The notes: generated by a model from the letters alone, not told the origin. Shown: positions 1-9,453, counted from the first letter of the stretch. The stretch is 64,000 bases of DNA from Sphingobium sp. CR2-8 (GCF_035818615.1 NZ_JAYKZY010000001.1:854702-918701); one strand, 5' to 3'. Numbers and translations are program-made.

Positions 1-1
1 G

Positions 2-184
2 CAGGGGTCACCGCTAACCGCCGTTGCTTGGCTGGCGAATACGCTCGGCGCCTACGGCGTCGCCCTGAAAGCCGGAGACGTGATCTTGTCGGGATCGCTC
101 GTCCCGCTCGCTCCGGCGGTGGCCGGTGACACGTTCATGACCAGGATCGAAGGTCTTGGCTCCGCAGAGATTCAGTTCGCGTGA
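2..184 (+). CDS. 2-keto-4-pentenoate hydratase family protein (C-terminal part)
   Basis: The reading frame is open from the left edge to a TGA at 182-184. Its 60 visible residues match the C-terminus of the MhpD/DmpE hydratase and 4-oxalocrotonate decarboxylase family: a VAWLANTLGAYGVALKAGD stretch, then ILSGSLVPL and a GDTF turn before the last strand. The family adds water to 2-hydroxypenta-2,4-dienoates to give 4-hydroxy-2-oxo acids, the substrate of the aldolase encoded next door on the opposite strand. The N-terminus and metal ligands lie outside the window, so hydratase and decarboxylase cannot be separated. The gene converges on the aldolase gene, unlike the collinear order usual in meta-cleavage operons. 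Confidence 0.85.
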   Translation, partial: QGSPLTAVAWLANTLGAYGVALKAGDVILSGSLVPLAPAVAGDTFMTRIEGLGSAEIQFA

Positions 185-188
185 GGGA

Positions 189-209
189 GGGCGCGGCACC
201 GCCGCGCCC
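189..209. terminator. Hairpin between convergent hydratase and aldolase genes
   Basis: GGGCGCGGC and GCCGCGCCC form a perfect 9-bp stem around a three-base ACC loop, followed on the plus strand by a pyrimidine-rich TTCTGCTT. It lies 5 bases past the hydratase stop and 16 bases beyond the aldolase stop, so it could end transcription from both sides. Confidence 0.7.
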
Positions 210-224
210 TTCTGCTTACCGCAG

Positions 225-1268
225 CTATGCGGCGTCCCGTTCCTTCACCATGTCCAGCGCCACGTCGACGATCATGTCTTCCTGTCCACCGACCATCTTC
301 CGGCGGCCGAGTTCGACTAGTATCGTACGGGTATCGAGACCGTATGTTTCGGCCGCCTTTTCCGCGTGGAGCAGAAAGCTGGAATAAACGCCGGCATAGC
401 CCAATGCCAGGGTTTCGCGATCGACGCGGACCGGACGAACCTGCAGCGGACGGACCAGATCTTCCGCCGCATCCATCAGCGCGTTGACGTCGCAGCCATG
501 GTTCCAGCCCTTGCGGTCAGCGGCGGCGACAAAGACTTCGAGCGGGGCATTGCCCGCGCCCGCACCCATGCCGGTAAGGCTGGCGTCGATACGCACCGCA
601 CCACATTGTGCCGCGACGATGGAGTTGGCCGTACCGAGCGACAGATTGTGATGAGCGTGCATGCCGCGCTGAGTTTCGGGCTTGAGCACACGATCATAGG
701 CTTCGAACCGCGCCTTCACCCCGTCCATATCGAGCGCACCACCGCTGTCGGTGACGTAGACGCACTGCGCGCCATAGCTTTCCATGAGTAGCGCCTGCTG
801 CGCGAGAACGTCCGGCTCGATCATGTGGCTCATCATCAGAAAACCGGCTACATCCATGCCCAGATCGCGGGCGATACCGATATGCTGCTTCGATACGTCC
901 GCTTCGGTGCAATGCGTCGCGACGCGTACCGATCGTACACCGATGTCGTAGGCGCGGCGCAGCTCCTCGACGGTGCCCACGCCGGGCAGAATCAAGGTGG
1001 TCAGAACCGATTTCGTCAGCACCGAAGCGACGGCCTCGAGCCATTCCCAGTCGGTGTGTGCGCCGAATCCGTAGTTGAAGCTGGCGCCATTGAGGCCATC
1101 GCCATGGGCGACCTCGATCGCATCCACACCTGCCTTGTCCAGTGCCTTGGCGATCGCCATGACATGATCGATGCCGTACATGTGGCGGATGGCGTGCATG
1201 CCGTCACGCAAAGTGACGTCCTGAACGTAGAGCTTGTCGCCCGCCTCGACGTTGAAGTGCGTGTTCAT
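225..1268 (-). CDS. dmpG: 4-hydroxy-2-oxovalerate aldolase
   Basis: A 347-residue DmpG/BphI/MhpE-type aldolase, the usual length for the family. It cleaves 4-hydroxy-2-oxo acids to pyruvate and an aldehyde. The N-terminal [12 protein letters not shown] carries the catalytic Arg and the metal-binding Asp (Arg21, Asp22 here). The [10 protein letters not shown] segment near residue 205 supplies the two metal-binding His. The start codon overlaps the stop of the acetaldehyde dehydrogenase gene by ATGA, so translation is probably coupled. In characterised systems the two proteins form a complex that channels the toxic aldehyde. A DRE-TIM homologue with another substrate (HMG-CoA lyase-like) is unlikely given the dehydrogenase partner. 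Confidence 0.95.
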   Translation of the reverse strand: MNTHFNVEAGDKLYVQDVTLRDGMHAIRHMYGIDHVMAIAKALDKAGVDAIEVAHGDGLNGASFNYGFGAHTDWEWLEAVASVLTKSVLTTLILPGVGTVEELRRAYDIGVRSVRVATHCTEADVSKQHIGIARDLGMDVAGFLMMSHMIEPDVLAQQALLMESYGAQCVYVTDSGGALDMDGVKARFEAYDRVLKPETQRGMHAHHNLSLGTANSIVAAQCGAVRIDASLTGMGAGAGNAPLEVFVAAADRKGWNHGCDVNALMDAAEDLVRPLQVRPVRVDRETLALGYAGVYSSFLLHAEKAAETYGLDTRTILVELGRRKMVGGQEDMIVDVALDMVKERDAA

Positions 1269-2209
1269 GCGAGCACCTCCTTTCCTGCAATAATGCGTTG
1301 TGCCAGCAGTTCGCCGGTCGCTTTGGCTGCTGCGGTCATGATGTCGAGATTGCCCGAGTAGCTCGGGAGGTAATCCCCTGCCCCTTCGACTTCGAGTAGG
1401 ATCATGGTCTTTATTCCGGTGAACTCGCCTCGACCGGGAATCTTTAGCTTATTATTGTCGCCAAAGCGTTCGAACTGCACTTCCTGCTTCAATCGATAAC
1501 CGGGCACGTAGGCCTGCACCTTCTTGATCATCGCTTCAATCGAGGCGCGAATTACATCTTCGTCGGCACCTTCGGACAGAGTGAAGACCGTATCGCGCAT
1601 GATCATCGGTGGTTCGGCGGGATTAAGAATGATGATCGCCTTGCCCTGCGCCGCGCCGCCGACTTTTTCGATCGCTCCTGCGGTCGTTCGGGTGAATTCG
1701 TCGATGTTGGCGCGAGTGCCGGGGCCAGCGGAGCGCGACGACACAGACGCCACGATCTCCGCATAATGGACGGTCGCGACCTGGCTCACCGCCGCGACCA
1801 TCGGGATTGTCGCCTGACCGCCGCACGTCACCATGTTGACATTGCCCGCGTCCAGATTGGCTTCGCCGTTCACAGTCGGGATCGTATAGGGACCTATGGC
1901 TGCGGGGGTCAGGTCGACCACCTGGATGCCATCGGCGCGCAACACCCTATCATGTTCCTTGTGCGCATAGGCACTGGTGGCATCGAAGGCGATCCTAATT
2001 TCGGGATAGCAGGGAAGCGCCCTCAGCCCTTCTATTCCCTCATGTGTAGTGGCGATACCATGTGAACGCGCCATGGCGAGACCTTCGGACTTGGCGTCAA
2101 TACCGACCACCGCCGCCAACTCCATGTTCTTTGGGTATTTGATCATCTTCATCATCAGATCGGTGCCAATGTTGCCCGATCCGATGATGACTGCTTTCAC
2201 CCTCGACAT
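1265..2209 (-). CDS. dmpF: Acetaldehyde dehydrogenase (acylating)
   Basis: A 314-residue DmpF/BphJ/MhpF-type enzyme that converts the aldehyde from the aldolase to an acyl-CoA with NAD+ and CoA. The N-terminal [13 protein letters not shown] is the nucleotide-binding loop. [10 protein letters not shown] holds the catalytic Cys. The start chosen is the ATG of MSRVKAV, because AGGAGG lies 8 bases upstream; the ATG two codons earlier is only 2 bases from that ribosome site. An upstream open extension to 2287 has no family match. The stop overlaps the aldolase start, giving an obligate two-gene unit. It is transcribed divergently from the IclR gene, its likely regulator. Confidence 0.95.
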   Translation of the reverse strand: MSRVKAVIIGSGNIGTDLMMKMIKYPKNMELAAVVGIDAKSEGLAMARSHGIATTHEGIEGLRALPCYPEIRIAFDATSAYAHKEHDRVLRADGIQVVDLTPAAIGPYTIPTVNGEANLDAGNVNMVTCGGQATIPMVAAVSQVATVHYAEIVASVSSRSAGPGTRANIDEFTRTTAGAIEKVGGAAQGKAIIILNPAEPPMIMRDTVFTLSEGADEDVIRASIEAMIKKVQAYVPGYRLKQEVQFERFGDNNKLKIPGRGEFTGIKTMILLEVEGAGDYLPSYSGNLDIMTAAAKATGELLAQRIIAGKEVLA

Positions 2210-2279
2210 CTGCATCTCCTCCTGTGTCGTGTAGATCAGCCGCTGTCTCTGGGCGGCCTGCTCGCGCGAGCATCGAAGG

Positions 2280-2296
2280 TTGCGCAATGAAGATCA
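2280..2296 (-). promoter_or_regulatory. Candidate operator, copy 1 of a recurring 17-bp box
   Basis: The plus strand reads TTGCGCAAT, G, AAGATCA. The same 17 bases with one change occur at 18925-18941 upstream of the MDR reductase gene, in the same orientation relative to a minus-strand gene. The box lies 71 bases upstream of the acetaldehyde dehydrogenase start, in the 153-base gap shared with the divergent IclR gene. An operator role is inferred from recurrence and position. Confidence 0.4.
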
Positions 2297-2362
2297 ACTT
2301 GGATACTTTAAACAACTTCCGTACAGTGGCAATTTGATGCCTAAACGCCATGAAGGGTCTCC

Positions 2363-3154
2363 ATGCCGAATCCGCAACTGACCGAAAAGACTCTCGACAT
2401 CCTCCAAGCCGTCGGCGCGTTGGGATGCCCGTCGCTACCCGAAATCCAGTCATGGTGCGGGCTGCCGATGACGACGTCCCACAGGATCGTGCAAACGCTC
2501 GTGGAGCGGGGATTCATCATGCGAACGGTCAAAGGGCGCTACCGGTTGGGGAATGCGGTTCTTGCGCTTTCTCAAGGCATTTCCCACCACGGCCTGCTCT
2601 CGGCGGCAGCGCGCCAGCCCGTCAAGGAGCTGTCCCGCAAGGTGCGCAACCATGTTCATGTTGGAGCACTGAACGACGACATGGTCATCTATCTGGTCAA
2701 GCAGACCTACGGTAAAAAGCGTCTGCATTCTGCTGAAGGGGCGGAACTGGAAGCCTATTGTTCGGCACTGGGGAAAGTGCTGCTCGCCGCATTGCCGATG
2801 GATGCGCTCGACACCTACCTCGCGGGCAGCGCATTCGTGGCATTGACCACCAACACGATCATCAACGCCGATCAGCTAAGAGCCGAGATTCAGGACACGC
2901 GCATGCGCGGCTGGGCTTCCGATCGAGAAGAGTTTGCAATCGGGCTAAATTGCATTGCCGTTCCCGTTAGGGATCATAACGGCGAGGTGGTAGCCGCGCT
3001 CTCGATAAGCGTCCTCTCTTTGCGCGGCGTTGCTTCGGATCTGAGCGTGTTCCTGTCGTCGCTTTTCGATACGGCAAGCGAAATTTCGCGCGCAGCGTTT
3101 CCGGCGTCGCTTCGCGATATTCGGCCAGCAGCTCGCGTTTCTTCAGTTGCGTGA
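2363..3154 (+). CDS. IclR-family transcriptional regulator
   Basis: A 263-residue protein with an N-terminal winged helix-turn-helix (about residues 5-65: EKTLDILQAVG through TTSHRIVQTLVERGFI and a GRYRLG wing) and a C-terminal IclR effector domain (about 80-250, with CSALGKVLLAALP and an FAIGLNCIAVPVRD core). The family uses small aromatic or organic acids as ligands. It is divergent from the aldolase-dehydrogenase pair and upstream of the cyclase/flavoprotein series, so either or both could be its target. The length is normal and no lesion is visible. Confidence 0.93.
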   Translation: MPNPQLTEKTLDILQAVGALGCPSLPEIQSWCGLPMTTSHRIVQTLVERGFIMRTVKGRYRLGNAVLALSQGISHHGLLSAAARQPVKELSRKVRNHVHVGALNDDMVIYLVKQTYGKKRLHSAEGAELEAYCSALGKVLLAALPMDALDTYLAGSAFVALTTNTIINADQLRAEIQDTRMRGWASDREEFAIGLNCIAVPVRDHNGEVVAALSISVLSLRGVASDLSVFLSSLFDTASEISRAAFPASLRDIRPAARVSSVA

Positions 3155-3314
3155 TCGAACCGACCAATGTCCGCCTGTTCCCTTACCGCTACGCTCCACG
3201 CACATCGTTCGCGCTGAGAACAATTCTCCCTTTCCCGTTGTTGATGTAGCGCTCCCGGCTTATCGCAAAGCGCCGCTGCCCTCGGGTGGAGACATAAAGA
3301 AAAAGGTTGAAAAC

Positions 3315-4289
3315 ATGTGCGACAATCACGGCCATGGCGCGCCGCAGGGCGTCAGTCAGCTTCTCTCCGGCGCGCCTACCAATTGGGGACGCTGGGGCGC
3401 GGACGACGAAGTCGGCTCACTGAACTTTCTGACCAACCAAGAGGTTCTTCGCGGCGTCAGCGCCGTGCGCCAGGGCAAGGTATTCACCTGTGGCGAGGTC
3501 ATCGGCCATCCGGACGGTGATCCTCTTTGGCCGGGGCGGGCACCGGCCAAGCACGAGACCGTGATCGACAAGGCAAGCTACGACCGCGGCGACATGGCCA
3601 CACTACCCGGCGGCGCCGAATTTACGGACGACCGCATCGAGATGTTCCTGCAGGGATCGACCCAGTTCGATGCGCTTGGCCATGTCTGGTACGATGACAA
3701 GATGTGGAACGGCTATCCGTCCAGCGCGTCGAATGGCGGTCTCAAGAAAGCCTCGATCCTGCCGATCGCGCAGCGCGGTGTTGTCGGGCGTGGCATCCTT
3801 CTCGATATGGCGGCGTATAAGGGGAAGGATTTTCTCGACAAGGGCGACCTGCTTCATCTCGATGATCTAGTCGGATGTGCCGAACGGCAAGGCGTCACAA
3901 TCGAAAAGCACGATATCCTTTGCCTCCGGCTCGGCTTTCTCCAGCTTCTGCGCGTCCAAGGGCCAGAGACATTCTACAAAGACTTTTTGGAGCCGGGACT
4001 GACCTACTCGCCGGAACTTGTGGACTGGTTCCATAAGATGGAGATTCCATGCCTATCGACCGACACCATCTCAAACGAAACCGAGATCGATCCAGCGATC
4101 GGCGTTCAAATACCGCTTCACTGCGCGTTGATGCGCAACCTGGGGATCACGTTCAACGAGGTCTGTAACTTCGAGGAGCTTAACAAGGACTGTCACGCCG
4201 ACGGGCAGTGGACTTTCCTCTACACCGCCGCCCCGCTGAAGGTCACAGAGGCCACGGGCGCACCCGTCAATGTTCTGGCGATCAAGTAG
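3315..4289 (+). CDS. Cyclase-family (kynurenine formamidase-like) metal hydrolase
   Basis: A 324-residue member of the cyclase family (PF04199). These are metal-dependent hydrolases that act on amide or lactone bonds of ring-derived substrates. The metal site family motif HxGTHxDxxxH appears here in the divergent form LQGSTQFDALGHVWYDD, where the first two His are replaced, as in a known subgroup with GTQWDGLGH. The start at ATG 3315 (MCDNHGHG) is preferred over an upstream open extension that overlaps the IclR stop, because homology begins there; the ribosome site is weak (AAAGG). It heads a same-strand series with the flavoprotein and hydrolase genes. The substrate is unknown, and opening of a lactone or enol-lactone is a reasonable guess. 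Confidence 0.75.
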   Translation: MCDNHGHGAPQGVSQLLSGAPTNWGRWGADDEVGSLNFLTNQEVLRGVSAVRQGKVFTCGEVIGHPDGDPLWPGRAPAKHETVIDKASYDRGDMATLPGGAEFTDDRIEMFLQGSTQFDALGHVWYDDKMWNGYPSSASNGGLKKASILPIAQRGVVGRGILLDMAAYKGKDFLDKGDLLHLDDLVGCAERQGVTIEKHDILCLRLGFLQLLRVQGPETFYKDFLEPGLTYSPELVDWFHKMEIPCLSTDTISNETEIDPAIGVQIPLHCALMRNLGITFNEVCNFEELNKDCHADGQWTFLYTAAPLKVTEATGAPVNVLAIK

Positions 4290-4349
4290 AGCATATGCCG
4301 ACGTGTGCCAGAAAACAGTGGATCGACATGACTTTGAACGGGAGAAGAT

Positions 4350-6077
4350 ATGTCGATTGAGTCCTATGATCTGGTTGTCGCCGGGTCGGGCGCTGCGGGC
4401 CTATCAGCGGCGATCATCGCTCATTCCAAAGGTTTGCGTGTCGCTATCGTTGAAAAGACGGAGTGGGTCGGCGGCACGACGTCCTATTCCGGCGGCGTGG
4501 CATGGGTTCCAAACAGCCGTCAGAATATCGAAAAAGGGGCTGACGACAGCGTCGATCGGGCCGAGCTCTACCTCGATAACACCGTAACCACCCAGCACGA
4601 ACGCATCGCTCGCCGGGAATATCTGGAGCGTAGCCCCGAAGCGTTCGCATATCTGGAAAGCGTGACGCGGCCGTTGTTCTTCGTCAGGCCAAGCAACTCT
4701 CCAGACTATTTTCCTGACACCGAAGGCGCCTCGCAGCAGGGACGGGCAATGACCCCTTACAGTGTTGACGGGAGGACGCTGGGCGACCATTTTCTCGACA
4801 TCCGTCCACCCCTGCCCGAACTTTGCCTGTTCGGGCGACAGATGCTTGAGCTCATGGACGTCTATCACCTGCTCAACGCCCGTCGCTCTTTCAAATCGGC
4901 GGTGCACACCTCCGTCCTCCTGATGCGCGACCTTCGGGATCGGCTGTTCTACCGCCGCTATGGGCGGGGAACACGCCTGACAGGTGGCAACGCGCTGGTG
5001 GCGAACCTTTATAAATCAGTACTTGATCGCAATATCCCGGTATTTCGCAATACGCCGATCGTCGATCTTGTGAGGAACGATCGAGGCGTCAATGGCGTCG
5101 TCGTCAGGCGGGATGGCACGATGCAAACGCTGATGGCGGAGCGCGGAGTGATCCTTGCCACCGGCGGGTTTCCCTGGGGAAAGCAGCTGCGCGAGGATTT
5201 CATGGACGAGGTGCCGGCAGGCGTGTCCGCCACGAGTCCTGACAGCACCGGTGACGGCATTGCGATCGCCATGACGAACGGCGCCAAATTCGACCGTGAC
5301 AACGTCGAAGGGGCGTTCTGGACGCCCGTGTCCATCGGCAAGCGCAAAGACGGTTCGGCCGCCCATTTTCCGCACCTGATGGCCGATCGTGCGAAGCCTG
5401 GCCTGATTGCCGTCAACAAGTTCGGTCAGCGTTTTTACAACGAAGCCGAAAATTACCATGACTTTGTCCGGGCGATGCTCGGCCGTTTCCGGAATGAGGA
5501 TCAGCAGCCCGTCCATCTAATCTGCGACGATGCGTTCGTGCGTAAATATGCCTTCGGCGCGGTTCCCCCGCTCGCCGCCGATCGCGGCCGCGCCGTAAAA
5601 TCGGGTTATCTCATTCGAGCCGACAGCATTGACGAACTGGCTACGAAGATCGGCGTAGAAAGCCAAGTATTGCAGGAGACGCTGCACCGCTTCAACTCTG
5701 ATGCCCAGCGAGGCGTCGACAAGGATTTCCACAAGGGGGAAAGCCAGTACAACCGCTATCTCGGCGATCCAACCCATACACCCAATCCTTGTCTCGGCCC
5801 GATCGAGAAGCGTCCTTATTATGCGATCCGTGTCTATGCCGGGGATATCGGGACAGCGAGTGGCCTTGCGGCGGACCTCCATTCACGGGTTCTCGATAAC
5901 GAGGGAAACCCCATCGACGGCCTCTATGCGTGCGGGAACGACCGTAATTCCATCATGGCCGGATTCTATCCTAGCGGCGGGATCACGATCGGCCCCGCGC
6001 TGACCTTTGCGTATCTTGCAGTCATGCATGCTGCGGGGGTCGGCGACGCGCCGTCATCGCATCGCGAGACGCGCTAG
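4350..6077 (+). CDS. FAD-dependent 3-ketosteroid delta1-dehydrogenase-like flavoprotein
   Basis: A 575-residue flavoprotein of the fumarate reductase / KstD superfamily. The N-terminal VVAGSGAAGLSAA is the FAD dinucleotide loop, followed by VEKTEWVGGTTSYSGG. Near the C-terminus, PYYAIRVYAGDIG corresponds to the KstD segment that carries a catalytic Tyr and the GDIGT turn, and YPSGGITIGPALTFAY matches the last FAD-contact motif. KstD enzymes introduce a 1,2 double bond into a 3-keto ring, the step that primes ring opening. The gene sits 60 bases after the cyclase gene and 47 before the hydrolase gene, probably in one transcript. Other cyclic-ketone or enone substrates are possible, so steroid use is not proven. 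Confidence 0.82.
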   Translation: MSIESYDLVVAGSGAAGLSAAIIAHSKGLRVAIVEKTEWVGGTTSYSGGVAWVPNSRQNIEKGADDSVDRAELYLDNTVTTQHERIARREYLERSPEAFAYLESVTRPLFFVRPSNSPDYFPDTEGASQQGRAMTPYSVDGRTLGDHFLDIRPPLPELCLFGRQMLELMDVYHLLNARRSFKSAVHTSVLLMRDLRDRLFYRRYGRGTRLTGGNALVANLYKSVLDRNIPVFRNTPIVDLVRNDRGVNGVVVRRDGTMQTLMAERGVILATGGFPWGKQLREDFMDEVPAGVSATSPDSTGDGIAIAMTNGAKFDRDNVEGAFWTPVSIGKRKDGSAAHFPHLMADRAKPGLIAVNKFGQRFYNEAENYHDFVRAMLGRFRNEDQQPVHLICDDAFVRKYAFGAVPPLAADRGRAVKSGYLIRADSIDELATKIGVESQVLQETLHRFNSDAQRGVDKDFHKGESQYNRYLGDPTHTPNPCLGPIEKRPYYAIRVYAGDIGTASGLAADLHSRVLDNEGNPIDGLYACGNDRNSIMAGFYPSGGITIGPALTFAYLAVMHAAGVGDAPSSHRETR

Positions 6078-6124
6078 CGATCCACCATCCCGCGAAACAC
6101 ATCCGCTTAGAAGGCCAGACTATC

Positions 6125-6970
6125 ATGACAAAAAACGACCACGAAAAACCGTTCTTACGACGGGAGATCATGATCGACGGGCTTGAAAGCAGCTATCTTG
6201 AGGCAGGATCCGGAGATCCGCTGGTACTGCTTCACGGTGGCGAGTTCGGCGGCGAGGCCGAGATATGCTGGGAACTGACCATCCCGTCGCTGGCCCGCCA
6301 TTTCCGGGTGATCGCGCCCGACCTGCTCGGCTTCGGCCAGACGGCAAAGGTTGTAGACTTCGTAGACGGCCGTATGCGTCGGATACGGCACCTCGCCCGG
6401 TTCGTCGAGGCGATGGGCGCAACTGGCGCGCCGCTGGTCGGTAACTCCATGGGTGGCATGCTGGCACTATTCGACTCCGCCTCGCCCGAACCGCTGCTCA
6501 GGCCGCGCAAGATCGTCAGCATCGCCGGCGGCGGAGCGCTGCTGACCGATTCGCCGCATATCGAGGCGCTGTTTGCGTACGACGGCTCGTATGAGGCGAT
6601 GAAGAATATTGTCACGGCGTTATTTCACGACGAGAAATGGGCCGCGGACGAGGCCTATGTCGAACGGCGACGTGCTTCCAGCCTCGCTCCGGGCGCTTGG
6701 GAAGCAGTCGCTGCGGCCCGCTTCCGCCGCCCCGAACGCTTCCAGGAAACGCGCGCGCCCAGCGGTGGGATCGACTATGCCCGGATCCAGGCCGAAAGTC
6801 TCATCATCGCGGGCGAGAACGACAAGATCAAACCGTTAGGTTGGTGGAAGGAACTGACCGGCAAAATGCCAAATGCGGCTGCGGTTACGATTCCACGAGC
6901 GGGACATTGCGCGCAGCTTGAGCAGCCAGAACAGGTCAATGCGATCCTCCTCGACTTTCTGAAAGGCTGA
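6125..6970 (+). CDS. Alpha/beta hydrolase, meta-cleavage-product hydrolase type
   Basis: A 281-residue alpha/beta hydrolase. The triad is visible as Ser in GNSMGG, Asp in AGENDKI and His in AGHCAQLEQPE. The oxyanion loop follows LVLLHGGEFGGEAE. The overall pattern and length fit BphD/HsaD/MhpC carbon-carbon hydrolases, which split vinylogous 1,5-diketones from extradiol cleavage into a dienoate and an acid. The dienoate would feed the hydratase-aldolase-dehydrogenase set at the left edge. No extradiol dioxygenase is seen in the window, so an ester or cyclic diketone substrate is equally possible. Confidence 0.8.
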   Translation: MTKNDHEKPFLRREIMIDGLESSYLEAGSGDPLVLLHGGEFGGEAEICWELTIPSLARHFRVIAPDLLGFGQTAKVVDFVDGRMRRIRHLARFVEAMGATGAPLVGNSMGGMLALFDSASPEPLLRPRKIVSIAGGGALLTDSPHIEALFAYDGSYEAMKNIVTALFHDEKWAADEAYVERRRASSLAPGAWEAVAAARFRRPERFQETRAPSGGIDYARIQAESLIIAGENDKIKPLGWWKELTGKMPNAAAVTIPRAGHCAQLEQPEQVNAILLDFLKG

Positions 6971-6977
6971 AATCTCG

Positions 6978-7451
6978 ATGGCAAAGGCATTCGACATGGA
7001 TCCGGTCGCTCGGCTCACCGCACTGGAAGATATTCGTGTCCTGAAGGCGCAATATTGCCGCTATGTCGACACCAAGAACTGGAGGGGTTTCGCCGGGTTG
7101 TTTACGCCGGATGCGATATTGAGCTTCCCTGAGAACAATTCCGATTGGGTTCCGATCGGGCAGTTCCTTGAAGGTGTCGATCCGGCGCTTGCGGGCGGCA
7201 TCAGCATCCATCACGTTCACTCGCCCGAAATAACCTTTTCCAGCCCCACTGAAGCAACGGGGATCTGGGCGATGCAGGATCGCCTTTTCTTTCCACCGGG
7301 CGTCGAGGGCCTCGCCAATGCGAGCCGGATCGTAGGCGCTGGGCACTATCATGAACGCTACCGTCGGATAGGTGATCGCTGGCTGTTCGAACGAATCCGG
7401 CTAACGCGTTTGCATCTGGCGATCGAGATCCAACCGCGAACTATCACTTAG
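6978..7451 (+). CDS. SnoaL/NTF2-fold protein
   Basis: A 157-residue single-domain protein with the SnoaL-like pattern: an N-terminal helix pair (LEDIRVLKAQYCRYVDTKNW) followed by FAGLFTPDAILSF and a C-terminal FERIRLTRLHL strand. Proteins of this fold include ketosteroid isomerases, polyketide cyclases and dehydratases, but catalytic residues are poorly conserved. It begins 7 bases after the hydrolase stop, which implies co-translation and a role in the same pathway. Two further SnoaL-type genes lie at 13922 and 33432. An isomerase or dehydratase role is inferred from context. Confidence 0.75.
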   Translation: MAKAFDMDPVARLTALEDIRVLKAQYCRYVDTKNWRGFAGLFTPDAILSFPENNSDWVPIGQFLEGVDPALAGGISIHHVHSPEITFSSPTEATGIWAMQDRLFFPPGVEGLANASRIVGAGHYHERYRRIGDRWLFERIRLTRLHLAIEIQPRTIT

Positions 7452-7603
7452 GAAAGCGATCCCTCCGATACCCGTGAAGAAGGACCGAACCGGTTTGATA
7501 TTGCGGGTTTTGCTACGCGAGATTGATCATTGCGGTGCCGATCACCGGACCGGTCAAGCTGGGAATATAAATCGAACAACATTGTCGGGCGAGGATTAAA
7601 AAC

Positions 7604-8353
7604 ATGCGGCTTCAAGGCAAAAAGATAGTCATAACCGGCGGCGCCGGCGATATCGGCAAAGCTACGGCTTTACGGTTCGCCGATGAGGGCGCACGGTTGG
7701 CACTGATCGACCGCGATGGCGATGGCCTGCCAAAGCCTGCGGGATCACTGTCGTCGGCGTTGTTGCTTCAGGCCGACGTGACGAGCGAAGACGATCTCAA
7801 GCGGACAGCGGACACCGTTCGCGCCGAGTTCGGCATGATCGACGCCCTGTTTATCAATGCGGGGATCGAGCAATCCTACGTGCCTGTCACCGAGATGGAT
7901 AAGGAAACATTCGAGCGGGTTGTTGCGGTCAATCTCACCGGTGCGTTTTTGACAGCCAAGCATTTCCTGCCGCTCGTCGCCGACGATGGCAGCGTGATCT
8001 TCACATCGTCGATCGCCGCGATGACGGCGTTCCCCGCCTATTCCGCATATTCCGCCTCCAAGGCAGGCCAGATCGGGCTAATGAAGTCTGTCGCGCTTGA
8101 CGTTGCGAACCGCCGCATCCGGTGCAACACGATCCATCCCGGACCGGTGCGAAGCAGAATGCTCGAGCGATCGGCTCCAGAGGGATCCGGCGGCGTGAAC
8201 ATCGAGCAATGGTTCGCCGGAATGGCCAGCATGGCGCGTATGGGACGACTGGTCCAGCCGAACGATGTCGCTTCTCTCGCGCTGTTCCTCGCGAGCGACG
8301 AAAGCGCGATGATCAGCAGCCAAAGTATCGTCGTCGACGGCGGAATCGTCTGA
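7604..8353 (+). CDS. Short-chain dehydrogenase/reductase
   Basis: A 249-residue classical SDR. TGGAGDIG is the cofactor loop, INAG the stabilising motif, and TSSIAA with YSASK the catalytic Ser, Tyr and Lys. The acidic residue after beta-2 (ALIDRD) favours NAD(H). The C-terminal IVVDGGIV is standard. It lies 152 bases downstream of the NTF2-like gene, in a gap with an AT-richer stretch that could hold a separate promoter. A hydroxy/keto conversion in the surrounding degradation pathway is likely; the substrate cannot be read from sequence. Confidence 0.9.
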   Translation: MRLQGKKIVITGGAGDIGKATALRFADEGARLALIDRDGDGLPKPAGSLSSALLLQADVTSEDDLKRTADTVRAEFGMIDALFINAGIEQSYVPVTEMDKETFERVVAVNLTGAFLTAKHFLPLVADDGSVIFTSSIAAMTAFPAYSAYSASKAGQIGLMKSVALDVANRRIRCNTIHPGPVRSRMLERSAPEGSGGVNIEQWFAGMASMARMGRLVQPNDVASLALFLASDESAMISSQSIVVDGGIV

Positions 8354-8456
8354 TCCGGTCAGCGTGTTGGCGGCCAAGTGGTCGTTCACCGCGAGAAGCC
8401 GTTGCGCGCACCGACGGTGTGACGCGAGCATCGATTGTTAAAGAAAGGATAGTCAA

Positions 8457-9404
8457 ATGAATGTCTTGGTGATTGGGGCGACAGGCTATGTCGGCTCCCA
8501 CGTTGCCCGATCTTTCCGCGATCGGGGGCATGTGGTTACCGGCTTCGCCCGTACAGATGCCAATGTTGCAAAACTGCGCGAGGAAGGTTTCGGAGCCGTC
8601 AGCGGAAGCTTCGATGATCTATCCCATCTTGCTACACTGGTCGCCGATTTCGATGTCGTCGTCATGGCGGCGATGGCGCCATTCGATCTCGAACTGGAGT
8701 TGATGCGCGCGCTGGTCGACGGTTGCACAAAAGGTCGAAGCCGCCACCTCCTTTTCACGTCCGGCTCGGGCGTCCTTTCCATTGAGTCGCTCGATGGCCG
8801 CTGGTCGCAATATACGTTTGCGGAAGACGACCCGTTTCCCTTCCCTGCCCGACCAAATCGCGCTGTCCGGATCCTGACGGAGGATCTTGTGCGGCAGGCA
8901 TCAGGTGATCTTTTGAGCACCTATGTGATCAGACCACCGCTCATCTATGGGAATGGTGGTAGCATCCAGATTCCGCAGATATTCGAGTCCGCCCGGTTGA
9001 CCGGTTCCGCCTGCTATCTCGGGCACGGCCTTAATCTCTATTCCGCTGTCCACGTTGAGGATCTCGCCGAAATCTATTGCCTGGCAATAGAGAAAGGTAC
9101 ACCAGGCGCGTTATATCATGCGGTCAGTGGGGAAGCCAACTTCCGCACGATCGCCGAAGCGGTCGCGCAAGTTACGGGCTGCGAAGCCAAAAGCCTCGAT
9201 TACGAAGCTGCCTGCGAATTGTGGGGTCCGTTCTGGGTCGATATCGCACTTGCGGTAAACAGCCGGTCGATCGCCAAGCGGACCGTCGCCGAACTGGGAT
9301 GGGCACCCAAGCACATTGATGTCATCGACGATATCAGGAATGGCTCATATGCAGAGCGCTATCGGTCAGGCTTGGCCGAGTACAGCTGGAAGAGCCACGG
9401 CTGA
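8457..9404 (+). CDS. NAD-dependent epimerase/dehydratase family protein
   Basis: A 315-residue extended or atypical SDR beginning VLVIGATGYVGSHVA (nucleotide loop). It contains LLFTSGSGV and a YGNGG segment, and a substrate domain with YSAVHVEDLAEIY, typical of the NAD(P)-binding epimerase/dehydratase group. The usual YxxxK catalytic pair is not obvious (the region reads RPNRAVRILTED), so it may act as an atypical reductase or isomerase. It follows the classical SDR by 103 bases on the same strand. Ribosome site AAAGGA lies 5 to 10 bases before ATG. Confidence 0.82.
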   Translation: MNVLVIGATGYVGSHVARSFRDRGHVVTGFARTDANVAKLREEGFGAVSGSFDDLSHLATLVADFDVVVMAAMAPFDLELELMRALVDGCTKGRSRHLLFTSGSGVLSIESLDGRWSQYTFAEDDPFPFPARPNRAVRILTEDLVRQASGDLLSTYVIRPPLIYGNGGSIQIPQIFESARLTGSACYLGHGLNLYSAVHVEDLAEIYCLAIEKGTPGALYHAVSGEANFRTIAEAVAQVTGCEAKSLDYEAACELWGPFWVDIALAVNSRSIAKRTVAELGWAPKHIDVIDDIRNGSYAERYRSGLAEYSWKSHG

Positions 9405-9453
9405 CCACGATTAGGAATGATGGACCATTTGCGCGGTTCATCAATTCCCAGGG

